39,099 nt of DNA. It comes from an uncultured Muribaculaceae bacterium. Its GTDB lineage: Bacteria > Bacteroidota > Bacteroidia > Bacteroidales > Muribaculaceae. This document shows, piece by piece, positions 7,342 to 15,916 of this stretch (positions within the stretch are counted from its first letter, which is position 1; the number at the start of each line of letters is the position of its first letter). A program made the position numbers and the translations under genes. The stretch spans positions 2,172 to 41,270 of the forward strand of contig CAJUQP010000031.1 of assembly GCA_910588245.1 (NCBI GenBank), read 5' to 3'. The notes beneath the pieces were generated by a model that saw only the letters and a program-made list of their open reading frames with translations, did no database searches and was not told the DNA's origin.

Positions 7342-9099
7342 ATGAATTTTTACCATAATATAATATTTAAATTATTGCTTATCATGGTGCTTTTTACGCC
7401 AATTGAAAGCTTTGCCGATATCCGCGACAGGCTTAAAGATGGTCTTCAATACCTGCAAAAGCATCCTGACGATAAGAGTGTGCTCAAGGAAGTGACATAT
7501 TATTATCTAAATCTCGCTGATTATGACAAAGCACTTGAATATGGTGATAGGCTCCTTCAGCTCGGCAAAAAGACCGGCGACAGAGATTTTGCGGAACTCC
7601 ACGGGCTTATTGCGAAAGGGCAGACTTCAAATATGATGGGTGATAATCAGAACGCGTTCAGATGTCTTGAGACAGCCCGGCTGATAGCGGAAGATAATGA
7701 AGATCATGACGCGCTCAGTTCTGTACACAACGGCCTTGGAATGTATTATCAATATTCTTTGTCCGACAATTATTCGGCTATCTATCACTATTTCACTTCG
7801 CTTGAAGAAGCTCAGCTCTCGGGCAACGAGCGGAGATATGGCATAGTGTTGGGAAATCTCTCAGAGGCTTTTCTTCTCGGGAAGGACCGGAGTGGTTTGC
7901 AATATGCTGAAAAGGCCTACGAGCTGGCAAAAAGGAGGGGAGAGTCCTTGCCTCTCTTCTTTGCATGTCTTAATCTGGCTCAGTTCCACATATTGTGTGG
8001 CGATTACGAGTCTGTGCCCTCCCTTCTGAGTGAGACCGAGAAGCATGCCGACATCGCGGGTTGTAACGGACATGTCGATATATCTTTGGCTAAAGCCGCA
8101 TATCTCGATGGAATTGGCGATATGAATTCTGCCCTGAAGGAGTGTGAGAATGCTATAAACAATACTGAACCGACTCCCGACGCAATAAGAACCCAGGCTT
8201 ATCTGACGTATGGAGAAATACTGAGAAAGATCGGTAAATGTAATTCCGCGATTGAAGTGCTTCAAAAAGGTTTGGAGAATGCAAGGACAAACGACCTTCA
8301 TTCTTTCGTAGGCGATATTTTGAAGGAACTCGCACTCTGCTACAGGGAGACAGGTCAAATGGAACTTGGCCTTGAGTACAGTCTCAAATATTCCGATTGT
8401 CTCGACAGTATCCACAATGTCAGTAGGGAACGTTCGCTTCAGGAAGCACGCATAAAGCATGAGATATATGCCAAAGAAAAGGAGATATCGGCTCATAAGA
8501 TGGAGCTTGAAAGAAGCAATACTCGTTTCGGAGTGGTGTGTGTTGTTCTCGTTCTGCTACTACTCCTTTTCGGTGTCTTCATCACATCCTATCGTAAGAA
8601 AGGGAAACTATATAAAGCCATTGTAAAGCAGAATTCCGAATCAATAACCCGGGAAAATGCCTTGCAAGATAGTCTTAAGAAAGCGAAGGAAAGGGTTGAG
8701 AGATTGGAGAATGATCTTAAGAGTTCCTCACAGTCAGTATCTCTTTCTGACGAACGAGCTGACGACCTGGCAGCACGTTTTACATCGATAATGCTTGAAA
8801 AGCGTCTGTTTTGTGATCCATCCATCTCTCTCGCATCTGTGGCTGAATGCCTTAATACGAACCGTACTTATTTATCGAAGGCAATAAACGAAAAACTCGG
8901 AAAGACCTTTACGCAAGTTATAAATGATTACCGTATTCACGAGGCCATAAGAATGATGTCGGAAAAACAGTCGAACGTTCCTTTGAAGCAGATATGCTTT
9001 GACGTCGGGTTTAGCTCAATCTCCACTTTTTATTCTTTATTCCAGAATGTGACTGGAATGACCCCGGCAGTATACCGCTCTAAATTAAACAGCCTTTGA
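7342..9099 (+). CDS. TPR, transmembrane, AraC-type DNA-binding regulator
   Basis: A 585-residue one-component membrane regulator. Residues 1-25 form a signal peptide or anchor (NIIFKLLLIMVLF). About 30-380 are tetratricopeptide-like helical repeats that would lie in the periplasm. A single hydrophobic span at about 397-418 (VVCVVLVLLLLLFGVF) crosses the membrane, followed by a coiled coil (about 430-475, SLKKAKERVERLENDL) and a C-terminal AraC-family double helix-turn-helix (about 490-585; VAECLNTNRTYLSKAIN and QICFDVGFSSISTFYSLF). I infer that it senses something outside the cytoplasm and controls the adjacent TlpA/SusC/SusD operon, and perhaps itself through the palindromes at 7220-7268. 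It stands in for the hybrid two-component systems common at Sus loci. The start at 7342 is set by the promoter position. The ligand is unknown. Confidence 0.88.
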   Translation: MNFYHNIIFKLLLIMVLFTPIESFADIRDRLKDGLQYLQKHPDDKSVLKEVTYYYLNLADYDKALEYGDRLLQLGKKTGDRDFAELHGLIAKGQTSNMMGDNQNAFRCLETARLIAEDNEDHDALSSVHNGLGMYYQYSLSDNYSAIYHYFTSLEEAQLSGNERRYGIVLGNLSEAFLLGKDRSGLQYAEKAYELAKRRGESLPLFFACLNLAQFHILCGDYESVPSLLSETEKHADIAGCNGHVDISLAKAAYLDGIGDMNSALKECENAINNTEPTPDAIRTQAYLTYGEILRKIGKCNSAIEVLQKGLENARTNDLHSFVGDILKELALCYRETGQMELGLEYSLKYSDCLDSIHNVSRERSLQEARIKHEIYAKEKEISAHKMELERSNTRFGVVCVVLVLLLLLFGVFITSYRKKGKLYKAIVKQNSESITRENALQDSLKKAKERVERLENDLKSSSQSVSLSDERADDLAARFTSIMLEKRLFCDPSISLASVAECLNTNRTYLSKAINEKLGKTFTQVINDYRIHEAIRMMSEKQSNVPLKQICFDVGFSSISTFYSLFQNVTGMTPAVYRSKLNSL

Positions 9100-9210
9100 A
9101 GACAACAATTGTATTCATATTTTCCTTTTCAAGATTCCGTACGACTTTCAAGGTGTGGATGAGTCATGAAAAGTGTATTCTGTGCGCTTCCTGACAGGTA
9201 TATAACCGAA

Positions 9211-9243
9211 ATGCGACTGAGATCCCAAGGGTCTCAGTCGCAT
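9211..9243 (+). terminator. Intrinsic terminator after the regulator
   Basis: Perfect 12-bp stem ATGCGACTGAGA (9211-9222) with TCTCAGTCGCAT (9232-9243), 9-nt loop, then a modest T-rich stretch (GTCTTTATT). The rest of the 9100-9461 gap holds the downstream promoter at 9346-9377 and three TTTGCGGA repeats. Confidence 0.7.
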
Positions 9244-9345
9244 CCCGTATGTCTTTATTGGAAAGCTCCGATGAGAATCCCTCCCACTTCAGTATGTTAA
9301 AAAATTTTGCGGATTCTTCAATTTTACAAATCAGGAAATGATTAA

Positions 9346-9377
9346 TTTGCGGACAATTACATAAGGTTTTACATTTG
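9346..9377 (+). promoter_or_regulatory. Bacteroidetes promoter of the TlpA-SusC-SusD operon
   Basis: TTTG (9346-9349), 20-nt spacer, TACATTTG (9370-9377), a near-perfect match with predicted start near 9384. The octamer TTTGCGGA occurs at 9306-9313, 9346-9353 and 9374-9381, so both promoter boxes are embedded in copies of it and a third copy lies upstream. Confidence 0.8.
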
Positions 9378-9461
9378 CGGAAAATAACCGGATATTGCTG
9401 ATGTCTTGTTGTATCGGATTCCGGATGTATGCATATAAACTGTTACATAAAAATTTTCCAA

Positions 9462-10841
9462 ATGTTAAAACCTAATTCAAGAATCCTTGTCATGGCCATT
9501 TTGTCCATGATACTTCCTTTGGCTTCGACAGCGCAGACAGACTATCTGCTGCTCAAGGGACAGATCGAAACTGAAAAACCTGTCGAAGTGACGGTCATAT
9601 ATGACAGTGTTGGCGACACCTATGTGAAGAGTCTTAAGACATCGGCCGACGGACGTTTCGAATATTCAGGAAACATGCCTGATAACGGCACGGATGTTTT
9701 GATTTATGCCGGATCTGACATCTACGGTGCATTTCTGCAGAATGGCAAAACTGCGGAGATATTCATAAAGGGAAAGAATGCTTCTTTTGCCGGAGATAAT
9801 ATGGCGGAGAACGAGTTTTTTAATGCCTATGAACAGGCTTTCAACCCTATGAAGTATAAGCCTTCCGGTGACCAGGCATTCGTGTTGAAAGAATACAAAA
9901 AAAATCTTGATAATAGTCGTGAGGATCTCATTTCGAGGCTGCCGCGCCTGAAGTCTGGAGTCAGGGAGAGGGGAGAGCGTATGACAAAGTCATATTACGA
10001 TAAGACTCTATGTCAGCTTCTCGGCATGGATCAGTCTTATAATGGAAATGTCCATGATTCGGAGATCGATTCTATTGTGGCAACTGTTGATCCCAATGCT
10101 GATGAATCAAGATTGTCAGGAATTATAAACTATTGGTACAACAAGAGTGACCTCCACAAAAACTCTAATGTCGTTGATATTACCGAATATATAGCACAGC
10201 AGTATGCCGGCATCGATAGCCTTCTGACTAATGAAGGAAATAAAAAAAATCTCTGGAAGACTCTCGGAGGCATGTACTATATGTATCAGCCCTCTGATGA
10301 AGATGTGGCAAAGTTCCTCAATGCTGTAGAGCCGCAGCTTGTCAAAGCTCCCAAAGTGAGGGAATATCTTGCTGAGGTTCGCGATGCATATAAGCCTAAA
10401 ATCAAAGACGGCGATAAACTCGCTACCGACCCAATTGTAATATCATCCGACGGTAAAGAATGCCGTCTTTCTGATCTTATAGGTAAGAATGTGGTCTACA
10501 TCGACATATGGGCCACCTGGTGCATGCCGTGCTGTAAGGAAATACCATTTATGGAAAAGGTGGCAAGTCATTATAAAGGCAATGACAAAATATCGTTCCT
10601 AAGTCTCTCGAGAGATGAGAATACCGAGGCCTGGCAAAGGAAACTTGCAAAAGATAAACCTGAATGGGCACAATATATATTCGAGAAGAGCTCTGGCGAT
10701 GAATTTATGAATGCCATGGGAATCAATGGAATACCAAGATTTTTAATTGTAGGTAAAGACGGGAGGCTAATAGCTGCTGATGCTGCCCGACCTTCTGATG
10801 AGAATATTATCGAGATACTCGACAAGGCCATTGATATGTAA
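9462..10841 (+). CDS. TlpA-type thioredoxin-fold exported protein
   Basis: A 459-residue exported protein. Residues 1-25 are a signal peptide (ILSMILPLASTAQ). The N-terminal part (about 27-120) resembles the DUF4369-type beta domain often fused to TlpA proteins in Bacteroidetes; a helical middle follows. The C-terminal 130 residues are a thioredoxin/TlpA fold with the redox motif WCMPC (Cys354 and Cys357) and the cis-proline loop NGIPRFLIV. It should catalyse thiol-disulfide exchange in the periplasm. ATG 9462 is chosen over ATG 9429 because it places the signal peptide at the start. It is first in an operon with SusC and SusD, 71 nt upstream of the SusC start, so its substrate may be the outer-membrane pair or the imported compound. 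An extra Cys (358) directly after the CxxC is unusual. Confidence 0.88.
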   Translation: MLKPNSRILVMAILSMILPLASTAQTDYLLLKGQIETEKPVEVTVIYDSVGDTYVKSLKTSADGRFEYSGNMPDNGTDVLIYAGSDIYGAFLQNGKTAEIFIKGKNASFAGDNMAENEFFNAYEQAFNPMKYKPSGDQAFVLKEYKKNLDNSREDLISRLPRLKSGVRERGERMTKSYYDKTLCQLLGMDQSYNGNVHDSEIDSIVATVDPNADESRLSGIINYWYNKSDLHKNSNVVDITEYIAQQYAGIDSLLTNEGNKKNLWKTLGGMYYMYQPSDEDVAKFLNAVEPQLVKAPKVREYLAEVRDAYKPKIKDGDKLATDPIVISSDGKECRLSDLIGKNVVYIDIWATWCMPCCKEIPFMEKVASHYKGNDKISFLSLSRDENTEAWQRKLAKDKPEWAQYIFEKSSGDEFMNAMGINGIPRFLIVGKDGRLIAADAARPSDENIIEILDKAIDM

Positions 10842-10912
10842 TGAGGTGATTTATTTGCTTACCTTAAAACAACTGAATGGTCAATTATATATTGAACAAT
10901 CCGTATATTTCT

Positions 10913-13900
10913 ATGAAAAATTTGATTATACACATATTATTGCTTGGCTCAGCTGTTTTCATGCCTTGTCTCGCAAATGCACAAGATAGGGAACGTGGGT
11001 CGGCGACGTCAATCATGCACGATATCGATGACAAGACCATTATGGGAACTGTGCTTGATGAGAACGGCGAACCTCTGCCGGGTGCTACTATCAGAGTGGA
11101 GGGTACAAATCAGGTGGCGGCAACTGATATTGAAGGTAATTTTTCCATACTTGCCGCGAAAAAGAACCCGACTATCCTTATCACATACGTGGGCATGAAG
11201 CCTGTGACACTCCATATAGATGGGAAAAAGGGCTATCTGCAGATTAAGATGGAACCAAATCCAAGTCTGATGGATGAAGTCGTAGTCACGGGATATCAGA
11301 ACATCAAACGGGAGAATGCAACGGGATCTTACCAGGTGATCACCTCTAAAGACCTTGATAAACGTAGTGTGCAAGACCTTAGTTCAAACCTTGAAGGTAG
11401 AGTGCCCGGTCTTGTTAAAAACGGGAAATCCTCAAGTTCCGACGAAGATGCGTTCACAATCCGTGGAAGAGGTTCGTTCCAGGCCCGCACCGCACCTCTC
11501 GTTGTAGTCGACGGTCTCCCGATAGAGGGTGGAATGTCGACAATCAATCCCTATGATATAGAAAATGTAACTGTTCTCAAGGATGCCGCGGCAGCATCGA
11601 TCTATGGGGCAAGGGCATCTAACGGCGTCATTGTAGTGACTACGAAACAGGCCAAGAGTGAGAAGCTTAGCGTGGACTTGAATGTCGATTTCACTTTCAG
11701 CGAAAATCAGGACTACTCCAATTTTGAATGGGCATCTTCCGCAGAAATGATTGAATTGGAAAGATATAATTTTGCGGCGATGCTTGCCGATCCGACACAA
11801 TCATACCTTAAGAGCGTCATGTCGAGATATGACGGCGGACGAATCAACGGTATTTCCAAGGTGATGCGTCTGTTTATCAAAAATCAAAAAGGTGAGCTTA
11901 GCGACAGCGATCTTGAGGCAACCCTGGCGAAATGGGGAAAAAACGACTACAGGAAGGAATGGCAGGACGTTTATAACCGTTCGCAGGCGCGGCAGCAATA
12001 TAATATCGGTGTAAGGTCGCAGGGGAAAGTGTTGAACTCTAACCTTGTCCTGAATTTTGCTCATGATAATATGGGAATCAAAAAGGAGCACCTTAATTCG
12101 CTTACTCTCAAATATCGTGGTGACATCAAGGCGGCGAACTGGCTTGATGTCGCGGTAGGAGTTAATATCCTCAACAACAGGACCAGGACTCATGATTTCG
12201 GAACCACAAGTTACGCCGATATTAATTCTTTCATGCCATATGAAAGTATGTATGCCGACGACGGTACTCTCTCCGGCATGGAAGCGGAGATTTATCCCGG
12301 ATACGATGCCTTTAATAATGCGGCTCTCGAACTCAAGGATTGCACTTTCAATCTTGCCAATGAAATGAACAAAAACTTCAGAGACAACCGCTATACCAAT
12401 ACCAGGGCTTTCATTCATGCCAATTTTAAATTGCTACCGGGTTGGGACGCAAGCGCTCAGTTCCAGTATGAGGATATCTACGGAAGTTCGAAAACCATAT
12501 GGGATGCCGACACATATATGATGAGAAAACTCTATAGCGCCTTCACAACTGGAGGACATGTCGGAGTCTGGGAAGAGGATCCTGATTTCAACATTGAGGA
12601 TGCATTCAATGATCCGGACTATGACTGGACTCATTTCGGCCAGAAATATGTGGAATATGATCTTCCGACAGAGCATCACATCCCTGACAACGGACTGCGC
12701 AGGGACACAAAATCCGAAAGCCAGTATTATACGTTCAGGACTCAGACAGACTATAAGCAGACCTTCGGCCGACATGCTGTCGAGGCTCTTGCAGGATTCG
12801 AGTATCGTCAGACGCATTCTGACTATCAGTCGAATGTCTTCTACGGATATGACCACCAGACTCAATCGAACCTCAACATAATGACCGACTGGGCATTCCT
12901 TAATAATCCCTCGGTCGGAGTATTTGGCGATGAGGTCCCTTTGATGGGAATGCCTTTACTCGATTTCAGCACTTCTGATGTCATGCATCGATATTATTCG
13001 ATATATTTTACAGGTAATTATGTTTACGATACACGCTATTCCATTTTCGGAAGTTATCGCGTGGATAAGACCGATCTTTTCGGCACAGATCCTAAATTCA
13101 GAGGGCGTCCGTTATGGTCTGTCGGTCTTAGCTGGAACGCGCACAACGAACCTTTTTTAAACAATCTTGAATGGATAAGTGCCCTGAAAGTAAGGGGCAG
13201 CTATGGCCTGACGGGCAATATAGATTCATCGGTATCCTCATATCTCATAGCTAAAATGAAAATCAATTCCATCACCGGAGACAAATATGGATCCTTGGTT
13301 TCGCCTCCCAATGATCAACTTCGCTGGGAAAAGACTGCCACATGGAATATCGGAGCGGATTTCGCATTCCTCAACTACCGTATAAACGGTTCGATTGATT
13401 ATTACCACAAGAAAGGAACCGATATCCTGACAGTGACCGATCTCGACCATACCAATGGCTGGGAGAGTCTTACAATCAATAGCGGAAGCCTGACTAACAA
13501 TGGAATTGAACTTCAGCTCGACGGACGTATCTTGCAGGCGATTTCTCGTGATCAGCTGGGCATAAGCCTCGGTGTGAATTTCTCTTATAATAAAAACAAA
13601 GTCACCAAAGTGTCGCACTATGCCAGCAGTGGTGCGGAATATCTTCAGACAAGTCTTAAGGAAGGGTATCCTTTAAACTCATTGTTCTCTTTCGATTATG
13701 CCGGATTTGTCGAGGACGACGGACAATATTACATGGGTTGGCGCGACCATAACGGCGATGTGCAGACCACTCCGATAAGCAATTCAAAGTTTGCGATAGA
13801 AGATGCGGTTTATTGCGGCACTGCGACTCCGAAATTCAGTGGCGCTATTATTCCGGAAATATCCTGGAAGGGTTTTTCTCTTTCGGCAATGTTGAATTTC

Positions 13901-14338
13901 TATGGCGGACATATGATGAGGGTAGGCAATAACGAATGGTACACCGGAGGTGGTGAGGCCGGTTATACCGTGGCGTTCGGCAACGGTGCTGTTCCTAAGG
14001 CTGCCTTGAATTACTGGAAGGGAGACCGTAGTGTCCCTGGAAACGGAGTGGAATACTACGATAAATACTACGGCAATATGAGCTATTCAGGCTATCGCAA
14101 CGACAATATAGTCCATGCCGATTATATGAAATTCCGTTCTCTCACCCTCTCTTATAATTTCAGCAACAGCATATGCCGCAAGATAAGGCTTCACAACCTG
14201 AGACTTAGATTCCAGGTTAATAATATCTGCACTTGGTCGCGCAACGGACTCGGTATTGATCCCGAAGCCTGGTCAGGCGGATCTGCCACCCTGAGAGTGC
14301 CGAGAAGCTATACTCTCGGACTATACATCAATATCTAA
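10913..14338 (+). CDS. SusC/RagA-family TonB-linked outer-membrane transporter
   Basis: A 1141-residue outer-membrane protein. It has a signal peptide (residues 1-24), then a carboxypeptidase-D-like beta domain beginning near IMGTVLDENGEPLPGATI, the junction MDEVVVTGYQNI, the SusC plug signature (VQDLSSNLEGRVPGLV; APLVVVDGLPIEG; AAASIYGARASNGVIVVTTK) and a long beta-barrel ending in an aromatic-poor strand (RSYTLGLYINI). Such transporters take up glycans, peptides or other large nutrients with energy from TonB. Only 12 nt separate it from the SusD gene, so the two form the usual pair. ATG 10913 is chosen over 10877 because it begins the signal peptide. No glycoside hydrolase or protease is in this operon, so the substrate is not indicated. 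Confidence 0.96.
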   Translation: MKNLIIHILLLGSAVFMPCLANAQDRERGSATSIMHDIDDKTIMGTVLDENGEPLPGATIRVEGTNQVAATDIEGNFSILAAKKNPTILITYVGMKPVTLHIDGKKGYLQIKMEPNPSLMDEVVVTGYQNIKRENATGSYQVITSKDLDKRSVQDLSSNLEGRVPGLVKNGKSSSSDEDAFTIRGRGSFQARTAPLVVVDGLPIEGGMSTINPYDIENVTVLKDAAAASIYGARASNGVIVVTTKQAKSEKLSVDLNVDFTFSENQDYSNFEWASSAEMIELERYNFAAMLADPTQSYLKSVMSRYDGGRINGISKVMRLFIKNQKGELSDSDLEATLAKWGKNDYRKEWQDVYNRSQARQQYNIGVRSQGKVLNSNLVLNFAHDNMGIKKEHLNSLTLKYRGDIKAANWLDVAVGVNILNNRTRTHDFGTTSYADINSFMPYESMYADDGTLSGMEAEIYPGYDAFNNAALELKDCTFNLANEMNKNFRDNRYTNTRAFIHANFKLLPGWDASAQFQYEDIYGSSKTIWDADTYMMRKLYSAFTTGGHVGVWEEDPDFNIEDAFNDPDYDWTHFGQKYVEYDLPTEHHIPDNGLRRDTKSESQYYTFRTQTDYKQTFGRHAVEALAGFEYRQTHSDYQSNVFYGYDHQTQSNLNIMTDWAFLNNPSVGVFGDEVPLMGMPLLDFSTSDVMHRYYSIYFTGNYVYDTRYSIFGSYRVDKTDLFGTDPKFRGRPLWSVGLSWNAHNEPFLNNLEWISALKVRGSYGLTGNIDSSVSSYLIAKMKINSITGDKYGSLVSPPNDQLRWEKTATWNIGADFAFLNYRINGSIDYYHKKGTDILTVTDLDHTNGWESLTINSGSLTNNGIELQLDGRILQAISRDQLGISLGVNFSYNKNKVTKVSHYASSGAEYLQTSLKEGYPLNSLFSFDYAGFVEDDGQYYMGWRDHNGDVQTTPISNSKFAIEDAVYCGTATPKFSGAIIPEISWKGFSLSAMLNFYGGHMMRVGNNEWYTGGGEAGYTVAFGNGAVPKAALNYWKGDRSVPGNGVEYYDKYYGNMSYSGYRNDNIVHADYMKFRSLTLSYNFSNSICRKIRLHNLRLRFQVNNICTWSRNGLGIDPEAWSGGSATLRVPRSYTLGLYINI

Positions 14339-14350
14339 CTAACGGATCTC

Positions 14351-15742
14351 ATGAAGAAAACATTAATTATCATATCTCTGGCACTGATTATGATGGCTTG
14401 CGACAGCAAACTCGACATAGTGCCTCTCGGGAAATCGACACTCAACACTGTCAATGATCTCGAATGTCTGCTTAACCAGCCGTATATGATATATGGCGGT
14501 GCGACAGATCTCGAGACCCTCGCTAACAATACCTATCCTTCGAAATGGAAATCTGTTTCGCAGATGGTCAAACAGAAAAACTCTATATCATACGCTATTC
14601 TTGCATGTGATGAGAGTGTGCGTCGCGATGACTTGACTCCCGAAGACACACGCTATGACGCCATATATGAGATGATCAACTATATGAATGTGATTATTTC
14701 GAAGGCTCCCGAGGCGTCGGGCGACGACACCGCGCGTCGCCGCATCATTGCGGAAGCGCATATTCTGAGAGCGTGGTATCATTTCCTTGCCGTAAATATT
14801 TATGCCGCCCAATATGATGCCTCGAATGCCTCTTCTCTTGGAGGTGTGCCTTATGTGGCTACTACCAACGTTCAGGAGCAGAAAACGAAACGTTCGATAG
14901 CTGAGGTTTATGAAAATATACTTATGGATTGTTCGGATGAGTATATCGCCGACATGTATCAGAAGGCTGTGGATAATCCTTTCCGTGGAGGCGCGGAACT
15001 CGGGAATGGTGTCAGAGCCCTTGTCCTCCTTCAGATGAAAAGATATGATGAAGCCCTTGCATACGCACAGAAAGCTTTGACGTTCAACGATAATATAGAA
15101 GATCGTTCGCAAGTCACGGTAAAAGGTATGTGGGAACTGGATTATACATCTCCCAACAATTATCTTCTTATCCGAGGCGACAACTCCAACCTTGGCGACT
15201 ATTATGGGCTTGTACTCACTCCCGATGCCGCATCAAGGATTGAGCAGGGAGATTATCTTATGGCTTTGGATTCGGAGCATGGATGGGATAATGATATAGC
15301 TTACGGTACAGATGGATCCATAATGTGCACCGCCAGCAATGTGCATTACTGTGTGTATGGCATAAGGACTGAGAATATTATTTATGCTGCCGCTGAGGCG
15401 CTTATAAGAACCGGAAAAATAAAAGATGGCCTGGGAATGATCGACCGTGTGCGCGAAAAACGTATACGGAATTGTGAGGCCTTTGCGCAACGTCAGGATA
15501 TAACTACTGAGGCACAGGCTATGGCATTGCTGAAAGACGCCAAGAGAATTGAGATGCTCACAACATGCTACAATTTCTTCGATTGCAAGCGTTGGAATAG
15601 TGAGCCGGCCTACGCGGAGACTATTGTCCACGATCTTGGAGAGGATGGCAGACATAATCTTACTCCCGAGTCGTCTTTATGGATTTTCCCGTTTCCGCAA
15701 AACTGCAGATTATTCAACCCCTCGCTTACAAACAACTATTGA
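14351..15742 (+). CDS. SusD/RagB-family surface lipoprotein
   Basis: A 463-residue lipoprotein with a signal peptide ending in a lipobox (LIMMAC, Cys17) followed by DSKLDIVPLG, the usual SusD N-terminus. The helical SusD features are seen: AEAHILRAWYHFLAVNIY, a TPR-like stretch (MKRYDEALAYAQKAL) and the C-terminal NCRLFNPSLTNNY (typically NP.L.QN.GY). It caps the SusC barrel on the cell surface and binds substrate. It is the last gene of the operon and is followed by a strong terminator. At 463 residues it is shorter than classical SusD (about 550), more like the RagB/peptide-linked or small-substrate members, though this does not settle the substrate. Confidence 0.95.
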   Translation: MKKTLIIISLALIMMACDSKLDIVPLGKSTLNTVNDLECLLNQPYMIYGGATDLETLANNTYPSKWKSVSQMVKQKNSISYAILACDESVRRDDLTPEDTRYDAIYEMINYMNVIISKAPEASGDDTARRRIIAEAHILRAWYHFLAVNIYAAQYDASNASSLGGVPYVATTNVQEQKTKRSIAEVYENILMDCSDEYIADMYQKAVDNPFRGGAELGNGVRALVLLQMKRYDEALAYAQKALTFNDNIEDRSQVTVKGMWELDYTSPNNYLLIRGDNSNLGDYYGLVLTPDAASRIEQGDYLMALDSEHGWDNDIAYGTDGSIMCTASNVHYCVYGIRTENIIYAAAEALIRTGKIKDGLGMIDRVREKRIRNCEAFAQRQDITTEAQAMALLKDAKRIEMLTTCYNFFDCKRWNSEPAYAETIVHDLGEDGRHNLTPESSLWIFPFPQNCRLFNPSLTNNY

Positions 15743-15781
15743 ATTGTTTTAAGCACTCTGATTAATTATAGTTTTCTCTCG

Positions 15782-15815
15782 GATTCCGGTCGCATAGCGT
15801 GGCCGGAATCTTTTT
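15782..15815 (+). terminator. Intrinsic terminator after SusD
   Basis: Stem GATTCCGG (15782-15789) with CCGGAATC (15803-15810), partly extended inward, followed directly by TTTTT (15811-15815). Confidence 0.85.
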
Positions 15816-15878
15816 ATCTTCCCAAGGGCAGATAAAGAAATAAAATGGGTTAAAGATGTATCTTTCGATATTTTTTAT

Positions 15879-15886
15879 TACTTTTG
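15879..15886 (+). promoter_or_regulatory. -7 box of the fumarase gene
   Basis: TACTTTTG followed by CA fits the TAnnTTTG box; the upstream TTTG is not well preserved. Predicted transcript start near 15892, 25 nt before the ATG at 15917. This rules out the in-frame TTG at 15884. Confidence 0.65.
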
Positions 15887-15916
15887 CATCAAAGAATCTC
15901 TAACCCAAAAACGAAT

